This document shows, piece after piece, positions 32,390 to 42,198 of a stretch of DNA of 64,000 nt. Made by a program: the position numbers and the translations under genes. The notes below the pieces were generated by a model that did not search any database, was not told the DNA's origin, and saw only the letters and a program-made list of their open reading frames with translations. This DNA comes from Bacteroidota bacterium (GTDB lineage: Bacteria > Bacteroidota > Bacteroidia > 2-12-FULL-35-15): contig JAOQAG010000017.1 in the NCBI GenBank assembly GCA_025963715.1, forward strand, positions 144,140-208,139, given 5' to 3'. The number at the start of each line of letters is the position of its first letter. The stretch's first letter is position 1.

Positions 32390-35206
32390 ATGCCAAAAGA
32401 TAACTCCATAAAATCAGTATTAATTATCGGTAGCGGGCCCATTGTGATCGGGCAGGCCTGCGAATTTGACTATTCCGGTTCCCAGGCGGCACGCTCGCTC
32501 AAAGAAGAAGGGATCAGGGTAACGCTGATCAATTCCAATCCGGCTACCATCATGACGGATAAAGTAACAGCAGAAAATATATACCTGCTGCCGCTGGAAG
32601 TAAAATCCATCGTTAAAATATTAGAGGAAAATCCGGACATTGATGCCGTGTTGCCTACCATGGGCGGACAAACGGCCCTGAACCTTGCTATGAAATGCGA
32701 TGAAATGGGTATTTGGAAAAAATACAAGGTGCGCATGATCGGTGTGGATATTGACGCGATTGAAGTGACCGAAGACCGCGATAAGTTCCGTGCCCGCATG
32801 GAATCCATCGGTGTGGGAATGGCGCCCTCGCACATTGCCAAATCCTTTTTGGAAGGAAAAGAAATTGCGCAAAAATTCGGATTTCCGCTCGTGATCCGCC
32901 CTTCGTTTACCCTTGGTGGCAGCGGTGGAAGCGTGGTATACCAAAAAGAAGATTTTGATGCTGCGCTTAACCGCGGATTGCATACGTCGCCGATCCACGA
33001 AGTGCTGATCGACAAAGCTGTATTGGGTTGGAAAGAGTTTGAGCTGGAATTGCTGCGCGATGGGAACGACAACGTGGCCATCATTTGTTCGATCGAGAAT
33101 TTTGATCCTATGGGTGTGCATACCGGCGACAGCATTACCGTAGCACCGGCAATGACTTTATCCGACAGTACGTTCCAGAAAATGCGGACGCTTTCTATTA
33201 AAATGATGCGCAGCATCGGGAATTTTGCAGGCGGCTGTAACGTACAGTTTGCGGTAAATCCGGATGATTCCGAAGATATTATTGCCATTGAGATCAATCC
33301 GCGCGTATCCCGTTCATCGGCGCTGGCAAGCAAAGCCACCGGTTACCCGATCGCAAAAATTGCAGCTAAATTAGCCATCGGTTACAACCTGGACGAGTTG
33401 GAAAACCAGATCACCAAATTAACATCTGCTTATTTTGAACCTACACTGGATTACGTGATCGTAAAAATTCCGCGCTGGAACTTTGATAAATTTAAAGGCG
33501 CTAACCGCGAGCTGGGTTTCCAGATGAAATCGGTTGGCGAAGTGATGGGTATTGGCCGCTGTTTCCAGGAAGCGCTTCAAAAAGCGTGTCAGAGTTTGGA
33601 AATCAAACGTAACGGATTGGGTGCCGACGGACGCGAAGTGACTAACCAGGACGAATTATTAAAAAGCCTGGAACGCCCGAGCTGGAACCGTTTATTCCAT
33701 ATTTACGATGCGATCAAAATGGGAATTTCCATCAAAACCATTCAGAAATTAACCCGCATCGATCCATGGTTTTTAAACCAGATCGAAGAAATGATCCTGC
33801 TGGAAGGCGAAATTTCGAAATACACATTGCCATCGCTGCCACGCGATTTATTTTACGAAGCAAAACAAAAAGGATACGCCGATCGCCAAATCGCACATTT
33901 ATTAAAATGCCTGGAAAGCGAAGTGTTCAACCGCAGAAATGAGCTGGACATCAAACGCGTTTACAAGCTGGTAGATACCTGTGCGGCAGAATTTGAAGCG
34001 AAAACTCCTTATTATTACAGCACGTTTGAGGATGAAAATGAATCGATCGCATCCGACAAGAAAAAAATTGTAGTGCTTGGAAGTGGTCCTAACCGCATCG
34101 GGCAGGGGATTGAGTTTGATTACAGTTGTGTACACGGTGTGCTTGCCGCGAAGGAATTGGGTTACGAAACCATTATGATCAATTGTAATCCGGAGACTGT
34201 TTCTACCGATTTTAACGTGGCCGATAAATTATATTTCGAGCCGGTTTTCTGGGAACACATTTATGATATTATTTTGAATGAAAAACCCGAAGGCGTGATC
34301 GTGCAGCTGGGCGGACAAACCGCGCTGAAGCTGGCGGAGAAGTTGGAACGTTACGGAATTAAGATCATCGGCACGGATTATAAATCGCTGGATCTGGCGG
34401 AAGACCGCGGAAGTTTTTCCAATTTATTAAAAGACAACGGCATTCCTTATCCGCAATTCGGCGTGATCGAAGATGCAGAACAAGCAGTGGAATTATCGAA
34501 AACACTGGGCTTTCCATTGTTGGTTCGTCCCTCGTATGTATTGGGCGGACAGAACATGAAGATCGTGATCAACGAGCAGGAATTGGAGCAGCACGTGGTG
34601 AACTTACTGAAAGATCATCCCGGCAACCAGGTATTGCTGGATCACTTCCTGGAAGGCGCCATAGAAGCGGAATCCGATTCGATTTGCGACGGTACTGATA
34701 ATTACATCATCGGCATCATGGAGCACATCGAGCCTGCGGGCATTCACTCCGGCGATTCTTACGCTGTATTACCTCCGTTTGACCTGAGCGAAAATGTAAT
34801 GAAGCAGATCGAGCAGCATACAAAAACAATTGCGCTGGCTTTGAAAACGGTTGGTTTATTAAACATCCAGTTTGCGATCAAAGATGAGGTCGTGTACATC
34901 ATCGAAGCAAATCCACGCGCATCACGCACGGTGCCGTTCATCGCGAAAGCGTACGACGAACCGTATGTGAACTACGCCACCAAAGTAATGCTGGGTGCAA
35001 AAGTGAAGGATTTCAAATTCAATCCGCGTAAAAAAGGATATGCTATAAAAATTCCGGTTTTCTCTTATGAGAAATTCCCGGAAGTAACAAAAGAATTAGG
35101 GCCTGAAATGAAATCAACCGGCGAAGCGATCTATTTTATTGATGATTTGACGGATGAGTTTTTTCACAATATTTATTCTGAACGGAATTTATACTTAAGT
35201 AAGTAA
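32390..35206 (+). CDS. carB: Carbamoyl-phosphate synthase large subunit
   Basis: A 938-residue enzyme that makes carbamoyl phosphate for pyrimidine and arginine synthesis from bicarbonate, ATP and ammonia supplied by the CarA subunit. Two homologous ATP-grasp halves are seen: N half [21 protein letters not shown] (core [15 protein letters not shown]), [35 protein letters not shown] (core [13 protein letters not shown]); C half [18 protein letters not shown] and [26 protein letters not shown]. The sequence stops shortly after the second carbamate domain ([21 protein letters not shown]), so the C-terminal allosteric MGS-like domain of about 130 residues found in E. coli (1073 residues) is absent. 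Bacteroidota CarB proteins commonly lack this domain. No carA is in the window. The ATG start is at 32390. Confidence 0.96.
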   Translation: MPKDNSIKSVLIIGSGPIVIGQACEFDYSGSQAARSLKEEGIRVTLINSNPATIMTDKVTAENIYLLPLEVKSIVKILEENPDIDAVLPTMGGQTALNLAMKCDEMGIWKKYKVRMIGVDIDAIEVTEDRDKFRARMESIGVGMAPSHIAKSFLEGKEIAQKFGFPLVIRPSFTLGGSGGSVVYQKEDFDAALNRGLHTSPIHEVLIDKAVLGWKEFELELLRDGNDNVAIICSIENFDPMGVHTGDSITVAPAMTLSDSTFQKMRTLSIKMMRSIGNFAGGCNVQFAVNPDDSEDIIAIEINPRVSRSSALASKATGYPIAKIAAKLAIGYNLDELENQITKLTSAYFEPTLDYVIVKIPRWNFDKFKGANRELGFQMKSVGEVMGIGRCFQEALQKACQSLEIKRNGLGADGREVTNQDELLKSLERPSWNRLFHIYDAIKMGISIKTIQKLTRIDPWFLNQIEEMILLEGEISKYTLPSLPRDLFYEAKQKGYADRQIAHLLKCLESEVFNRRNELDIKRVYKLVDTCAAEFEAKTPYYYSTFEDENESIASDKKKIVVLGSGPNRIGQGIEFDYSCVHGVLAAKELGYETIMINCNPETVSTDFNVADKLYFEPVFWEHIYDIILNEKPEGVIVQLGGQTALKLAEKLERYGIKIIGTDYKSLDLAEDRGSFSNLLKDNGIPYPQFGVIEDAEQAVELSKTLGFPLLVRPSYVLGGQNMKIVINEQELEQHVVNLLKDHPGNQVLLDHFLEGAIEAESDSICDGTDNYIIGIMEHIEPAGIHSGDSYAVLPPFDLSENVMKQIEQHTKTIALALKTVGLLNIQFAIKDEVVYIIEANPRASRTVPFIAKAYDEPYVNYATKVMLGAKVKDFKFNPRKKGYAIKIPVFSYEKFPEVTKELGPEMKSTGEAIYFIDDLTDEFFHNIYSERNLYLSK

Positions 35207-35606
35207 AGAAGTTCAAAGTTTAAAGTTAGAAAGTTTAAAGTTTGCTGTATGGGTGCTGTGTTTATTTCGGAGTACAATTCTTCCATGTCCTGTCATCCCG
35301 GGCCTGACCCGGGATCTGTTAATTGTCCACTAAGGCAGTGAGAACGCTAAAAAAAATAAATAAAGCCACAGATTCACAGATTAAAAAAATATTAGCAAAT
35401 TACACAGATTAAAATCGCAAAGCGATTTTAATCTGTGTAATAATTTTGTCAATAAAAAAATCTGTGAATCTGTGGCAATACACATAGCATTTTACATCCC
35501 GCTCTTTGTATCCTTTTGCTTTTTTTTGTGGTAAATTTTATCACACAGCAATCAACAATGCTTAGTGTCCTTAGTGCCTTAGTGGTAAAGTCCTTAGTGG
35601 TAAAAC
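35207..35606. repeat. Repeat-rich intergenic region between carB and ispE
   Basis: No gene is seen. It holds an AAGTTTAAAG tract (35209-35244) and an ATCCCGGG-family hairpin (35290-35320). It also holds a nested structure: GCCACAGATTCACAGATT (35365-35382) facing its exact complement (35459-35476), with a second perfect inverted repeat inside, ACACAGATTAAAATCGC (35403-35419) facing GCGATTTTAATCTGTGT (35423-35439). TTAGTGCCTTAGTGG words occur near 35570. Confidence 0.75.
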
Positions 35607-36431
35607 CTACAAAGCTCCTTCAAACACAAAACATCCCTCAAATTTATTTTTCAGATCCGTTTCCTCTTTGAAAATTCCATACAGCGTAGAGCCGCTTCCA
35701 CTCATGGATGCATACGTTGCGCCCAGGTCGTATAATTTTTCCTTGATGCTTTTGATCTCCGGAAATTGCGGAAAAATAGAATCTTCAAAATCATTGTGAA
35801 CAACACCTTTCCATTCCTCAACCGGTAAATTTAAAATGTCATTTTCCAGTGAGCGTGTTGCAGGCTTTGGTTTTACACCGCTGTAGGCTTTTGCCGTATC
35901 GATGTGAATGTTGGGATACACCAATACAACATAATATCCTTTTAAGCTCATGCTCAGCGATTCATACTGGTCGCCTTTACCTTCTGCGAAAGCAGGCTTG
36001 TTGCTCACAAAAAAAGAACAATCGCTGCCCAGCTGTCTTGCATAATGGTGCATCTCTCCCCATGAAATTCCCAGCTCAAATTTATCATTCAGCAAGCGGA
36101 TAAAAAAAGCAGCATCGGCCGAACCGCCGCCTAAACCTGCACCAATCGGGATGTGTTTGTGCAAATGCACTTTTACATTTGGTAAGGGATAATCTGCTGC
36201 AATGGCATGATAGGCATAATAACATAAATTATCATCCGCATTTCCGGGGATCTCAATTCCCGATGTGGTGATCGTGATCCGTTCGCTACCGGCTTCTGTG
36301 TTTTCAACCACTTCCAGCGCATCACACAGCCCAACCGGGTAAAATACACTTTCAACGTTGTGAAAACCATCGTCGCGTTTTTCAATAATGTTGAGGCCGA
36401 TATTTATTTTAGCATTCGGAAAAGAAATCAT
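35607..36431 (-). CDS. ispE: 4-(cytidine 5'-diphospho)-2-C-methyl-D-erythritol kinase
   Basis: A 274-residue GHMP-family kinase of the MEP (non-mevalonate) isoprenoid pathway; it phosphorylates CDP-ME. Motifs: the N-terminal substrate segment ISFPNAKINIGLNI, the glycine-rich ATP-binding motif VHLHKHIPIGAGLGGGSADAAF (core PIGAGLGGGSADA), GSDCSFF near the middle, and the C-terminal GATYASMSGSGSTLYGIF. The length is normal for the family. The ATG is at 36431. It is a single gene with no neighbouring MEP gene, flanked by repeat-rich DNA. Confidence 0.95.
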   Translation of the reverse strand: MISFPNAKINIGLNIIEKRDDGFHNVESVFYPVGLCDALEVVENTEAGSERITITTSGIEIPGNADDNLCYYAYHAIAADYPLPNVKVHLHKHIPIGAGLGGGSADAAFFIRLLNDKFELGISWGEMHHYARQLGSDCSFFVSNKPAFAEGKGDQYESLSMSLKGYYVVLVYPNIHIDTAKAYSGVKPKPATRSLENDILNLPVEEWKGVVHNDFEDSIFPQFPEIKSIKEKLYDLGATYASMSGSGSTLYGIFKEETDLKNKFEGCFVFEGAL

Positions 36432-36900
36432 GTATTTAGTAATTAAGTAATTAGTCGTGAGTCATTAATAATTAGTATTTACGAATTACGAATGAATACA
36501 AATGTACAAATCTGTGGGTGTTGCAAATGATGAATGAGTACAAATTTACAAATCCCGTATGTGCTGTATGCTAAATTTATTCATGTTCCTTCTTTCGAAG
36601 CTGTCATCCCGGGCCTGACACGGGATCTCATAAATGTTTGAAACGTGTTTTTTATCTTTAATTAACCGATCCCGCAACATTGAGGGATGACAGACAATTT
36701 TGTAACTCATCTCCGATACACAGATTGGTATATTGGTACGAATTGGTATTTAGCAGATAACACAGATTCGTAATATTCGCTCCTGTTCCTGCCCGAATCG
36801 TTCAGGCGGGCGTTATCCGTACCTGCCAAAGCCACATATTGATTGGTTATTTCACATAATATTTCGTATTTTAGCCCTCCATTAATCAAATTTCCTGAAG
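36432..36900. repeat. Repeat-rich intergenic region before accA
   Basis: No gene is seen. A composite of two ATCCCGGG-family hairpins lies at 36601-36693 (CTGTCATCCCGGGCCTG at one end, GATCCCGCAACATTGAGG at the other) in reverse orientation relative to the copies at 37971 and 41818. Further on, ATTCGCTCCTGTTCCTGCCC (36775) and CGGATAACGCC-like words match those near 2460 and 28815. Confidence 0.6.
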
Positions 36901-37863
36901 ATGAATTATTTAGATTTTGAAAAACCAATTGAAAGTTTGGTTGAACAATTAGAAAAAGTAAAACAAGTAGCAGAAAAAAGTGGTGTCGATGTTTCTAAAA
37001 CAACTGCTGATATTGAAGAAAAGATAAGAGAAGCACGCAAAGAAATTTATTCAAATCTAACTCCGTGGCAGCGGGTACAGGTATCCCGTCACCCGGACAG
37101 GCCTTACACATTGGCCTATATCGATTACATTACCGGCGGAACGTTCATGGAATTGCATGGCGACCGCACCGTAAAAGATGACAAAGCAATGGTAGGCGGT
37201 TTTGGAAGCATAGATGGCAAAACTGTGATGTTTATCGGGCAGCAAAAAGGGATCAATACCAAAATGCGCCAGATCCGTAATTTCGGGATGCCAAATCCGG
37301 AAGGTTACCGCAAAGCATTGCGTTTGATGAAACTGGCTGAGAAATTCAACAAACCCATCGTTACATTGATCGATACACCGGGTGCTTTTCCCGGCTTGGA
37401 AGCGGAGGAACGCGGACAAGGCGAAGCAATTGCCCGTAATTTAATGGAAATGGCGCAGTTAAAAGTGCCTGTAATTTGTATCATCATTGGTGAAGGCGCT
37501 TCCGGCGGTGCATTGGGAATTGGGATCGGCGATAAAGTAATGATGCTGGAAAATACCTGGTATTCGGTTATTTCACCGGAATCCTGCTCGTCCATTTTAT
37601 GGCGCAACTGGAACAATAAAGAACGTGCTGCCGAAGCATTAAAATTAACGGCGACCGATATGCTGGGGAATAAATTAATTGATGGAATTATTCCGGAACC
37701 ATTAGGCGGCGCACATGTAAACCATACCGAAATTTTTGCAACTGTAAAAGCGGAGATCTTAAAAAATATTGAAGCGCTGGAGAAAATAAACCCGAAAAAA
37801 CGGGTGGATCAGCGCATCGAAAAATTCTGCGCAATGGGTGAAGTGGAAGAGATGGAAGCGTAA
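36901..37863 (+). CDS. accA: Acetyl-CoA carboxylase carboxyltransferase subunit alpha
   Basis: A 320-residue protein. The start [19 protein letters not shown] is followed by the [17 protein letters not shown] and [19 protein letters not shown] segments; [24 protein letters not shown] text appears as [19 protein letters not shown]. The oxyanion-hole region [20 protein letters not shown] (core [12 protein letters not shown]) is followed by [14 protein letters not shown], characteristic of the alpha subunit. It makes malonyl-CoA with AccB, AccC and AccD (elsewhere in the genome) in fatty-acid synthesis. The ATG is at 36901. An A+T-rich palindrome right after the stop may end transcription. Confidence 0.96.
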   Translation: MNYLDFEKPIESLVEQLEKVKQVAEKSGVDVSKTTADIEEKIREARKEIYSNLTPWQRVQVSRHPDRPYTLAYIDYITGGTFMELHGDRTVKDDKAMVGGFGSIDGKTVMFIGQQKGINTKMRQIRNFGMPNPEGYRKALRLMKLAEKFNKPIVTLIDTPGAFPGLEAEERGQGEAIARNLMEMAQLKVPVICIIIGEGASGGALGIGIGDKVMMLENTWYSVISPESCSSILWRNWNNKERAAEALKLTATDMLGNKLIDGIIPEPLGGAHVNHTEIFATVKAEILKNIEALEKINPKKRVDQRIEKFCAMGEVEEMEA

Positions 37864-37885
37864 AATAAAAAAGCTTTTTATTTTA
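37862..37885 (+). terminator. A+T-rich palindrome overlapping the accA stop
   Basis: AAAATAAAAA-AGC-TTTTTATTTT starts at the stop codon of accA. It is weak by G+C content but terminator-like in form. Confidence 0.4.
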
Positions 37886-37970
37886 GTTCAAAGTTTAAAG
37901 TTCAAAAGTTTAAAGTTTTGCTTTACGCAGATACTGTATGCGTTAAATCAGAGACAAATCTCTCTTCGCT

Positions 37971-38066
37971 CTGTCATCCCGGGCCTGACCCGGGATCTGT
38001 TCATTAAAAACCGTTAACAATATCCTGCAAACATTTAGGAGATCCCGGATCAAGTCCGGAATGACA
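37971..38066 (+). repeat. Composite ATCCCGGG-family repeat pair
   Basis: CTGTCATCCCGGGCCTGACC at 37971 with CGGGATCTGT, then a 38-base spacer ending CTGCAAACATTTAGGAG, then GATCCCGGATCAAGTCCGG and AATGACA at 38041-38066. This is the same architecture as at 41818-41928. The rest of 37864-38240 holds AAGTTTAAAG tracts at 37884-37921 and 38208-38242 and no gene. Confidence 0.75.
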
Positions 38067-38240
38067 ACTCCGAAAGGGAAATGACAGTAAAATAAAACAT
38101 TCAGTATTTATACACAGCATCCGCACAAATCAACATCTTCAGATTACGCACCGCCTTTTGTTTCTTTTGTTTCTTTTGTGGTTCATCAAAACACAGTACT
38201 CACCCAGCTAACTTTAAACTTTTGAAATTAAACTTTGAAC

Positions 38241-38765
38241 TCAAAAGGTAATCTCCACCATCTTATCCGGGTTCGTGATCTTCGCACTTTTATCCTGGTC
38301 ATCCCAATAAAAATTGATCATATTGGATTGTTCCGGCAAATAATCATACAGCAGCGTGTTGTAAATATTGATCGTACCCTTACTATTGAACGGAACCGTT
38401 TCGAGATAGCACCAGGTAGCATCCGTTTCCACTTCATATCCTACAAATGAAAGTACCTGCAGCTTGCCGCCCACATTGATCTTAAAATTTTCGTTGATGT
38501 ATTTATTCAGCAATGCCTGTGTAGCTTTATCTTTGGTGCTGGTGGCAAGATCTGTTTTTTTACCGTATTTTTTCAGCAGCACTTCTTCCAGGTCGTCTGT
38601 AAATAATTTACAGCTCACATCCATGGTTTTTTTGGAGGTGCTCACGCGTATTTCGGTCAGGCCGAGATAGAAGCGGTGAGCCGGAACAGTAAAGGCTGTT
38701 ACTGCAATAAAAATGCAGAACGCCGTTAGTGATTTTGCGGAAAAAACAGTAAACTTGTTGACCAT
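38241..38765 (-). CDS. DUF6702 family exported protein
   Basis: A 174-residue protein with an N-terminal signal sequence (AFCIFIAVTAFTVPAHRFY), exported to the periplasm. The mature part has HRFYLGLTEIRVSTSKKTMDVSCKLFTDDLEEVL-like text (cores HRFYLGLTEI and CKLFTDDLE) followed by KINVGGKLQVLSFVGYE, which I recognise as DUF6702, a family of unknown function. In Bacteroidota this gene commonly neighbours an M1 peptidase and a HupE-like gene, as here: HupE is divergent 18 bases away and the M1 gene follows it. The conserved linkage suggests a shared envelope or metal-linked role (inference). The stop lies directly beside an A+T-rich repeat tract. Confidence 0.75.
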   Translation of the reverse strand: MVNKFTVFSAKSLTAFCIFIAVTAFTVPAHRFYLGLTEIRVSTSKKTMDVSCKLFTDDLEEVLLKKYGKKTDLATSTKDKATQALLNKYINENFKINVGGKLQVLSFVGYEVETDATWCYLETVPFNSKGTINIYNTLLYDYLPEQSNMINFYWDDQDKSAKITNPDKMVEITF

Positions 38766-38783
38766 AGTTCAAAAATACGAAAT

Positions 38784-39374
38784 TTGAATAACTTTTCCCT
38801 TTGGTTCACAACAGGTGTTGGACACATTACCGATTTTGAGGGTTATGACCACATGCTGTTCCTCCTTGCCTTGTGTGGTGTATATACGATAAACCAGTGG
38901 AAAAGTTTACTGGTGCTCATCACCGCATTTACCATCGGGCACTCGGTCACACTCGCGCTAAGCGTACTCGATATTTTTAGCATCAATACAAAACTGGTCG
39001 AATTCCTGATCCCGGTCACCATTTTATCCACCTGCGTGTATAATATCTATAACAGGAACAAGATCCGGGAAGGAAACTTTAAAGCAAATTACTGGATGGC
39101 ATTGTTTTTCGGGCTGATCCACGGGCTGGGATTTTCCACACTTTTAAAATCCCTTTTAGGCAGTCAAAAAAATATTTTATCCCCGTTATTTGCCTTTAAT
39201 ACCGGAATAGAAGCCGGTCAGCTAATTATCGTAACAACTATTGTATTGTTTTCCTTATTTTTAACAAGCATTTTCAGGATCCGGCAAGTCCGCTTTAATT
39301 TTTTTATTTCCGTTGCCGTATTTGGAATAGCATTGCTGCTGGCCGCCCAGCGTTTTTATGATTTGATCCATTAA
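38784..39374 (+). CDS. HupE/UreJ family membrane protein
   Basis: A 196-residue integral membrane protein with about six or seven hydrophobic segments. The metal-binding hallmark is near the N-terminus, TGVGHITDFEGYDHMLFLLAL (core GVGHI...GYDHMLFL), with HSVTLALSVLDIF and a later GLIHGLGFSTLLKS carrying additional His. HupE and UreJ proteins transport nickel for hydrogenase or urease; since neither enzyme is seen, the substrate may differ. The only start in frame is TTG at 38784 (no ATG before the divergent gene 18 bases away). The M1 peptidase gene follows 14 bases after the stop and is probably co-transcribed. Confidence 0.82.
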   Translation: MNNFSLWFTTGVGHITDFEGYDHMLFLLALCGVYTINQWKSLLVLITAFTIGHSVTLALSVLDIFSINTKLVEFLIPVTILSTCVYNIYNRNKIREGNFKANYWMALFFGLIHGLGFSTLLKSLLGSQKNILSPLFAFNTGIEAGQLIIVTTIVLFSLFLTSIFRIRQVRFNFFISVAVFGIALLLAAQRFYDLIH

Positions 39375-39388
39375 ATTTTTTAATTCGA

Positions 39389-41737
39389 ATGAAAAAAATT
39401 ACCCTTTCAATTCACCTGCTGTCGCTTTTAAGCGCTGCGTTTGCACAAAACATTCAAAACAATCCAAAAGCCAATCACGGAAATAAATTTGAGCAGCTGG
39501 GTACCATTTTACCAACACCCAACAGCTACCGTACTGCTTCCGGTGCGCCCGGAAGTGCTTACTGGCAACAGCGTGCCGATTATGATATTGATGCATTTTT
39601 GAACGAGAAAGACCTGAAGCTGGAAGGATCGGAGCAGATCACCTACTATAACAATTCGCCTGATCCGCTGACGTATTTGTGGCTGCAGCTGGATGAGAAT
39701 GAACACAATCCCAATGGCGAATCCAATTATTTCGACGGAAGTAAAATTTCGCAGCCGGTAACGGATGTGCAGCTCGACGGGCTGGATGTGAAAAAGAAAC
39801 TGGAAGGTTGCGGAGATAACATCATCAGCGTGACGGATGCATTGGGTAAAGAATTGCCGCACACCATCAATTACACAATGATGCGCATTGATTTGCCAAC
39901 GACGCTAAAACCCGGTCAGCAATTTGTTTTTAAAATAAAATGGAATTATAAAATTCCGGAGCGCATGAAAATTGGCGGCCGTGGCGGTTACGAATATTTT
40001 GAAGGTGATGGAAATAACCTGTTCACGATCACGCAATGGTACCCGCGCATGTGTGTGTACAACGATTACGGCGGTTGGAACAACAAGCAATTTACCGGAA
40101 GAGGCGAATTTTCACTGGCATTCGGAAATTTTAAAGTACGCATGAAAGTGCCAGCCGACCATGTGGTAGCCGCAACCGGGCAGTGCTCCAATTATGCAGC
40201 GGTATTAACACCGGCGCAGTTTGCTAAATGGACGCAGGCGCAAACCAGTGATAAACCGGTGGAAATTGTGACACTGGAAGAAGCAAAAAACAAAGAAAAA
40301 AATCCGGATCATACCAATTTTAAAACCTGGATCTATACAGCCGAAAACGTGCGCGATTTTGCATGGGGCAGCTCCCGCAAATTTGTGTGGGATGCCATGG
40401 GGATCAAACAAGCCGGTAAAACGGTAATGTGCATGAGCTATTATCCCAAAGAATCCTATGCGCTTTACAGCAAATATTCAACGAAAGTGGTGGCGCATAC
40501 CATTCGCACATATTCAAAATATACGATCAATTATCCATACCCGACCGCCATCAGCGTGGAAGCATCCAACGGAATGGAATACCCGATGATCTGCTTTAAT
40601 TACGGCAGAACGGAAGCGGACGGAACGTACACCGAAAAAACAAAATACGGAATGCTGGGCGTGATCATTCACGAAGTGGGACATAACTTTTTCCCGATGA
40701 TCGTGAACAGCGATGAGCGCCAGTGGACCTGGATGGATGAAGGATTAAATACCTTCGTACAGTTTTTAACAGAACAGGAATTTGATAATAATTTTCCTTC
40801 CAACCGCGGCCCGGCCAATAAAATTGTGGATTACATGAAAATGTCGAAAGACCAGCTGGAGCCAATCATGACCAACAGCGAGAATATCAATAATTTTGGC
40901 GCAAACGCTTATGGAAAGCCTGCAACAGCATTAAATATTTTACGGGAGACGGTGATGGGCCGCGAATTGTTCGATTATTCATTCAAGCAATATGCGGAGC
41001 GTTGGGCGTTCAAACATCCAACACCTTCTGATTTTTTCAGGACCATGGAAGATGCTTCCGGCGTGGATCTGGATTGGTTTTGGAGAGGCTGGTTCTATGA
41101 TACCGATCCAGTGGATATTTCACTGGACAGTGTAAAAGCATTTACTGTAAAAAATTCGGATGTGGTTCCTGTAAAAATGGATACCATCCGGCCGAAGCCG
41201 CCTGTAAAGGATTTTGAGCACATTTCCAAAGTGCGCAATCGTGAAAGCGGAATGAAATTTTTGGTGGATACGGATACAACACTGCGTGATTTTTATTATT
41301 ACAATAAAATGGCTGCAACAGATGTAACGCCGGTGATCCGTGATGAAAATGAAAAATTGAGCGCCATGCCGGGAGATGATTTTAAAAGTTATGAAGGTAA
41401 TTTTTATTACGAATTGAATTTTAGCAACAAAGGCGGAACAGTCATGCCGATCATCATTCAATGGAATTATGCCGACGGAACAAGCGAAGTAGAGCGCATC
41501 AGTGCTTATATCTGGCGCAAGGATGAAACCAAAGTGACCAAAACATTTGTAAAAACAAAAGAAGTAAAATCGATCCTGATCGATCCCTACAAAGAAACTG
41601 CCGACATTAACGAAGCCAATAATTCATGGCCGAAAACAGAAGTGAAAACACGTTTTGATGTGTACAAATCCAAACGCGGAAGCCGCTTTGATACGAATGA
41701 TGTGAATTACATGCAGAGGGCGAAAGGGAAGAAGTAG
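39389..41737 (+). CDS. M1 family metallopeptidase (secreted)
   Basis: A 782-residue gluzincin. A signal peptide ends near AFAQNIQNN. The N-terminal beta-sandwich domain includes DIDAFLNEKDLKLEGSEQIT and TYLWLQLDENEHNP. The zinc site is HEVGH (His428, Glu429, His432) with third ligand Glu451 in WMDEGLNTF. The aminopeptidase GAMEN-like substrate motif is replaced by NGMEYPMI. A C-terminal region follows with repeated charged segments (EHISKVRNRESG). It is probably an envelope or secreted peptidase that trims N-terminal residues. It follows HupE by 14 bases; the DUF6702-HupE-M1 arrangement is conserved in the phylum as far as I recall. Specificity is unknown. Confidence 0.9.
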   Translation: MKKITLSIHLLSLLSAAFAQNIQNNPKANHGNKFEQLGTILPTPNSYRTASGAPGSAYWQQRADYDIDAFLNEKDLKLEGSEQITYYNNSPDPLTYLWLQLDENEHNPNGESNYFDGSKISQPVTDVQLDGLDVKKKLEGCGDNIISVTDALGKELPHTINYTMMRIDLPTTLKPGQQFVFKIKWNYKIPERMKIGGRGGYEYFEGDGNNLFTITQWYPRMCVYNDYGGWNNKQFTGRGEFSLAFGNFKVRMKVPADHVVAATGQCSNYAAVLTPAQFAKWTQAQTSDKPVEIVTLEEAKNKEKNPDHTNFKTWIYTAENVRDFAWGSSRKFVWDAMGIKQAGKTVMCMSYYPKESYALYSKYSTKVVAHTIRTYSKYTINYPYPTAISVEASNGMEYPMICFNYGRTEADGTYTEKTKYGMLGVIIHEVGHNFFPMIVNSDERQWTWMDEGLNTFVQFLTEQEFDNNFPSNRGPANKIVDYMKMSKDQLEPIMTNSENINNFGANAYGKPATALNILRETVMGRELFDYSFKQYAERWAFKHPTPSDFFRTMEDASGVDLDWFWRGWFYDTDPVDISLDSVKAFTVKNSDVVPVKMDTIRPKPPVKDFEHISKVRNRESGMKFLVDTDTTLRDFYYYNKMAATDVTPVIRDENEKLSAMPGDDFKSYEGNFYYELNFSNKGGTVMPIIIQWNYADGTSEVERISAYIWRKDETKVTKTFVKTKEVKSILIDPYKETADINEANNSWPKTEVKTRFDVYKSKRGSRFDTNDVNYMQRAKGKK

Positions 41738-41817
41738 TTAGTCTGTAGTCGTTAGTATTTAGATGTTACTTAAAATTAATATTGCTGGCATTATAGAAAA
41801 ATAATCACACTATTTAC

Positions 41818-42113
41818 TGTCATCCCGGGCTTGACCCGGGATCTGTTAAAAAGGAATCGTAATTTTTTTACCGGAATAAATACTATACTGCAAACATTTA
41901 TGAGATCCCGCAACATTGCGGGATGACGATACTCAAAGGAAATTGTATTTAAATATTAACTTTTTAAAATCATTATAATAAAACGAATCACGATACATAC
42001 TGTCATCCCGCATTTATTGTGGGATCGGTTAAAAAAGAATCGTAGTTTTTTAACCGGAATAAATACAGATACTGCGAACATTTATAAGATCCCGGGTCAG
42101 GCCCGGGATGACA
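41818..42113 (+). repeat. Two tandem composite ATCCCGGG-family repeats
   Basis: First unit: CTGTCATCCCGGGCTTGACC (41818) ... GAGATCCCGCAACATTGCGG (41903) ending GATGACG. Second unit: CTGTCATCCCGCATTTATTG (42000) ... AAGATCCCGGGTCAGGCCCG (42087) ending at 42113. The spacers match each other (GTTAAAAAGGAATCGTA against GTTAAAAAAGAATCGTA; TACCGGAATAAATAC in both), so the roughly 110-bp unit has been duplicated. The rest of 41738-42198 is A+T-rich, with an AACTTTTGAACTTTAAAC tract ending at the DUF1304 start. Confidence 0.85.
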
Positions 42114-42198
42114 ACTTCGAAAGAAGAGCATTTATGAATTTAGCATCTGCGTACAGCTAAATTAAACTTTTGAACTTTAAACTTTAAATTTTGAACTC

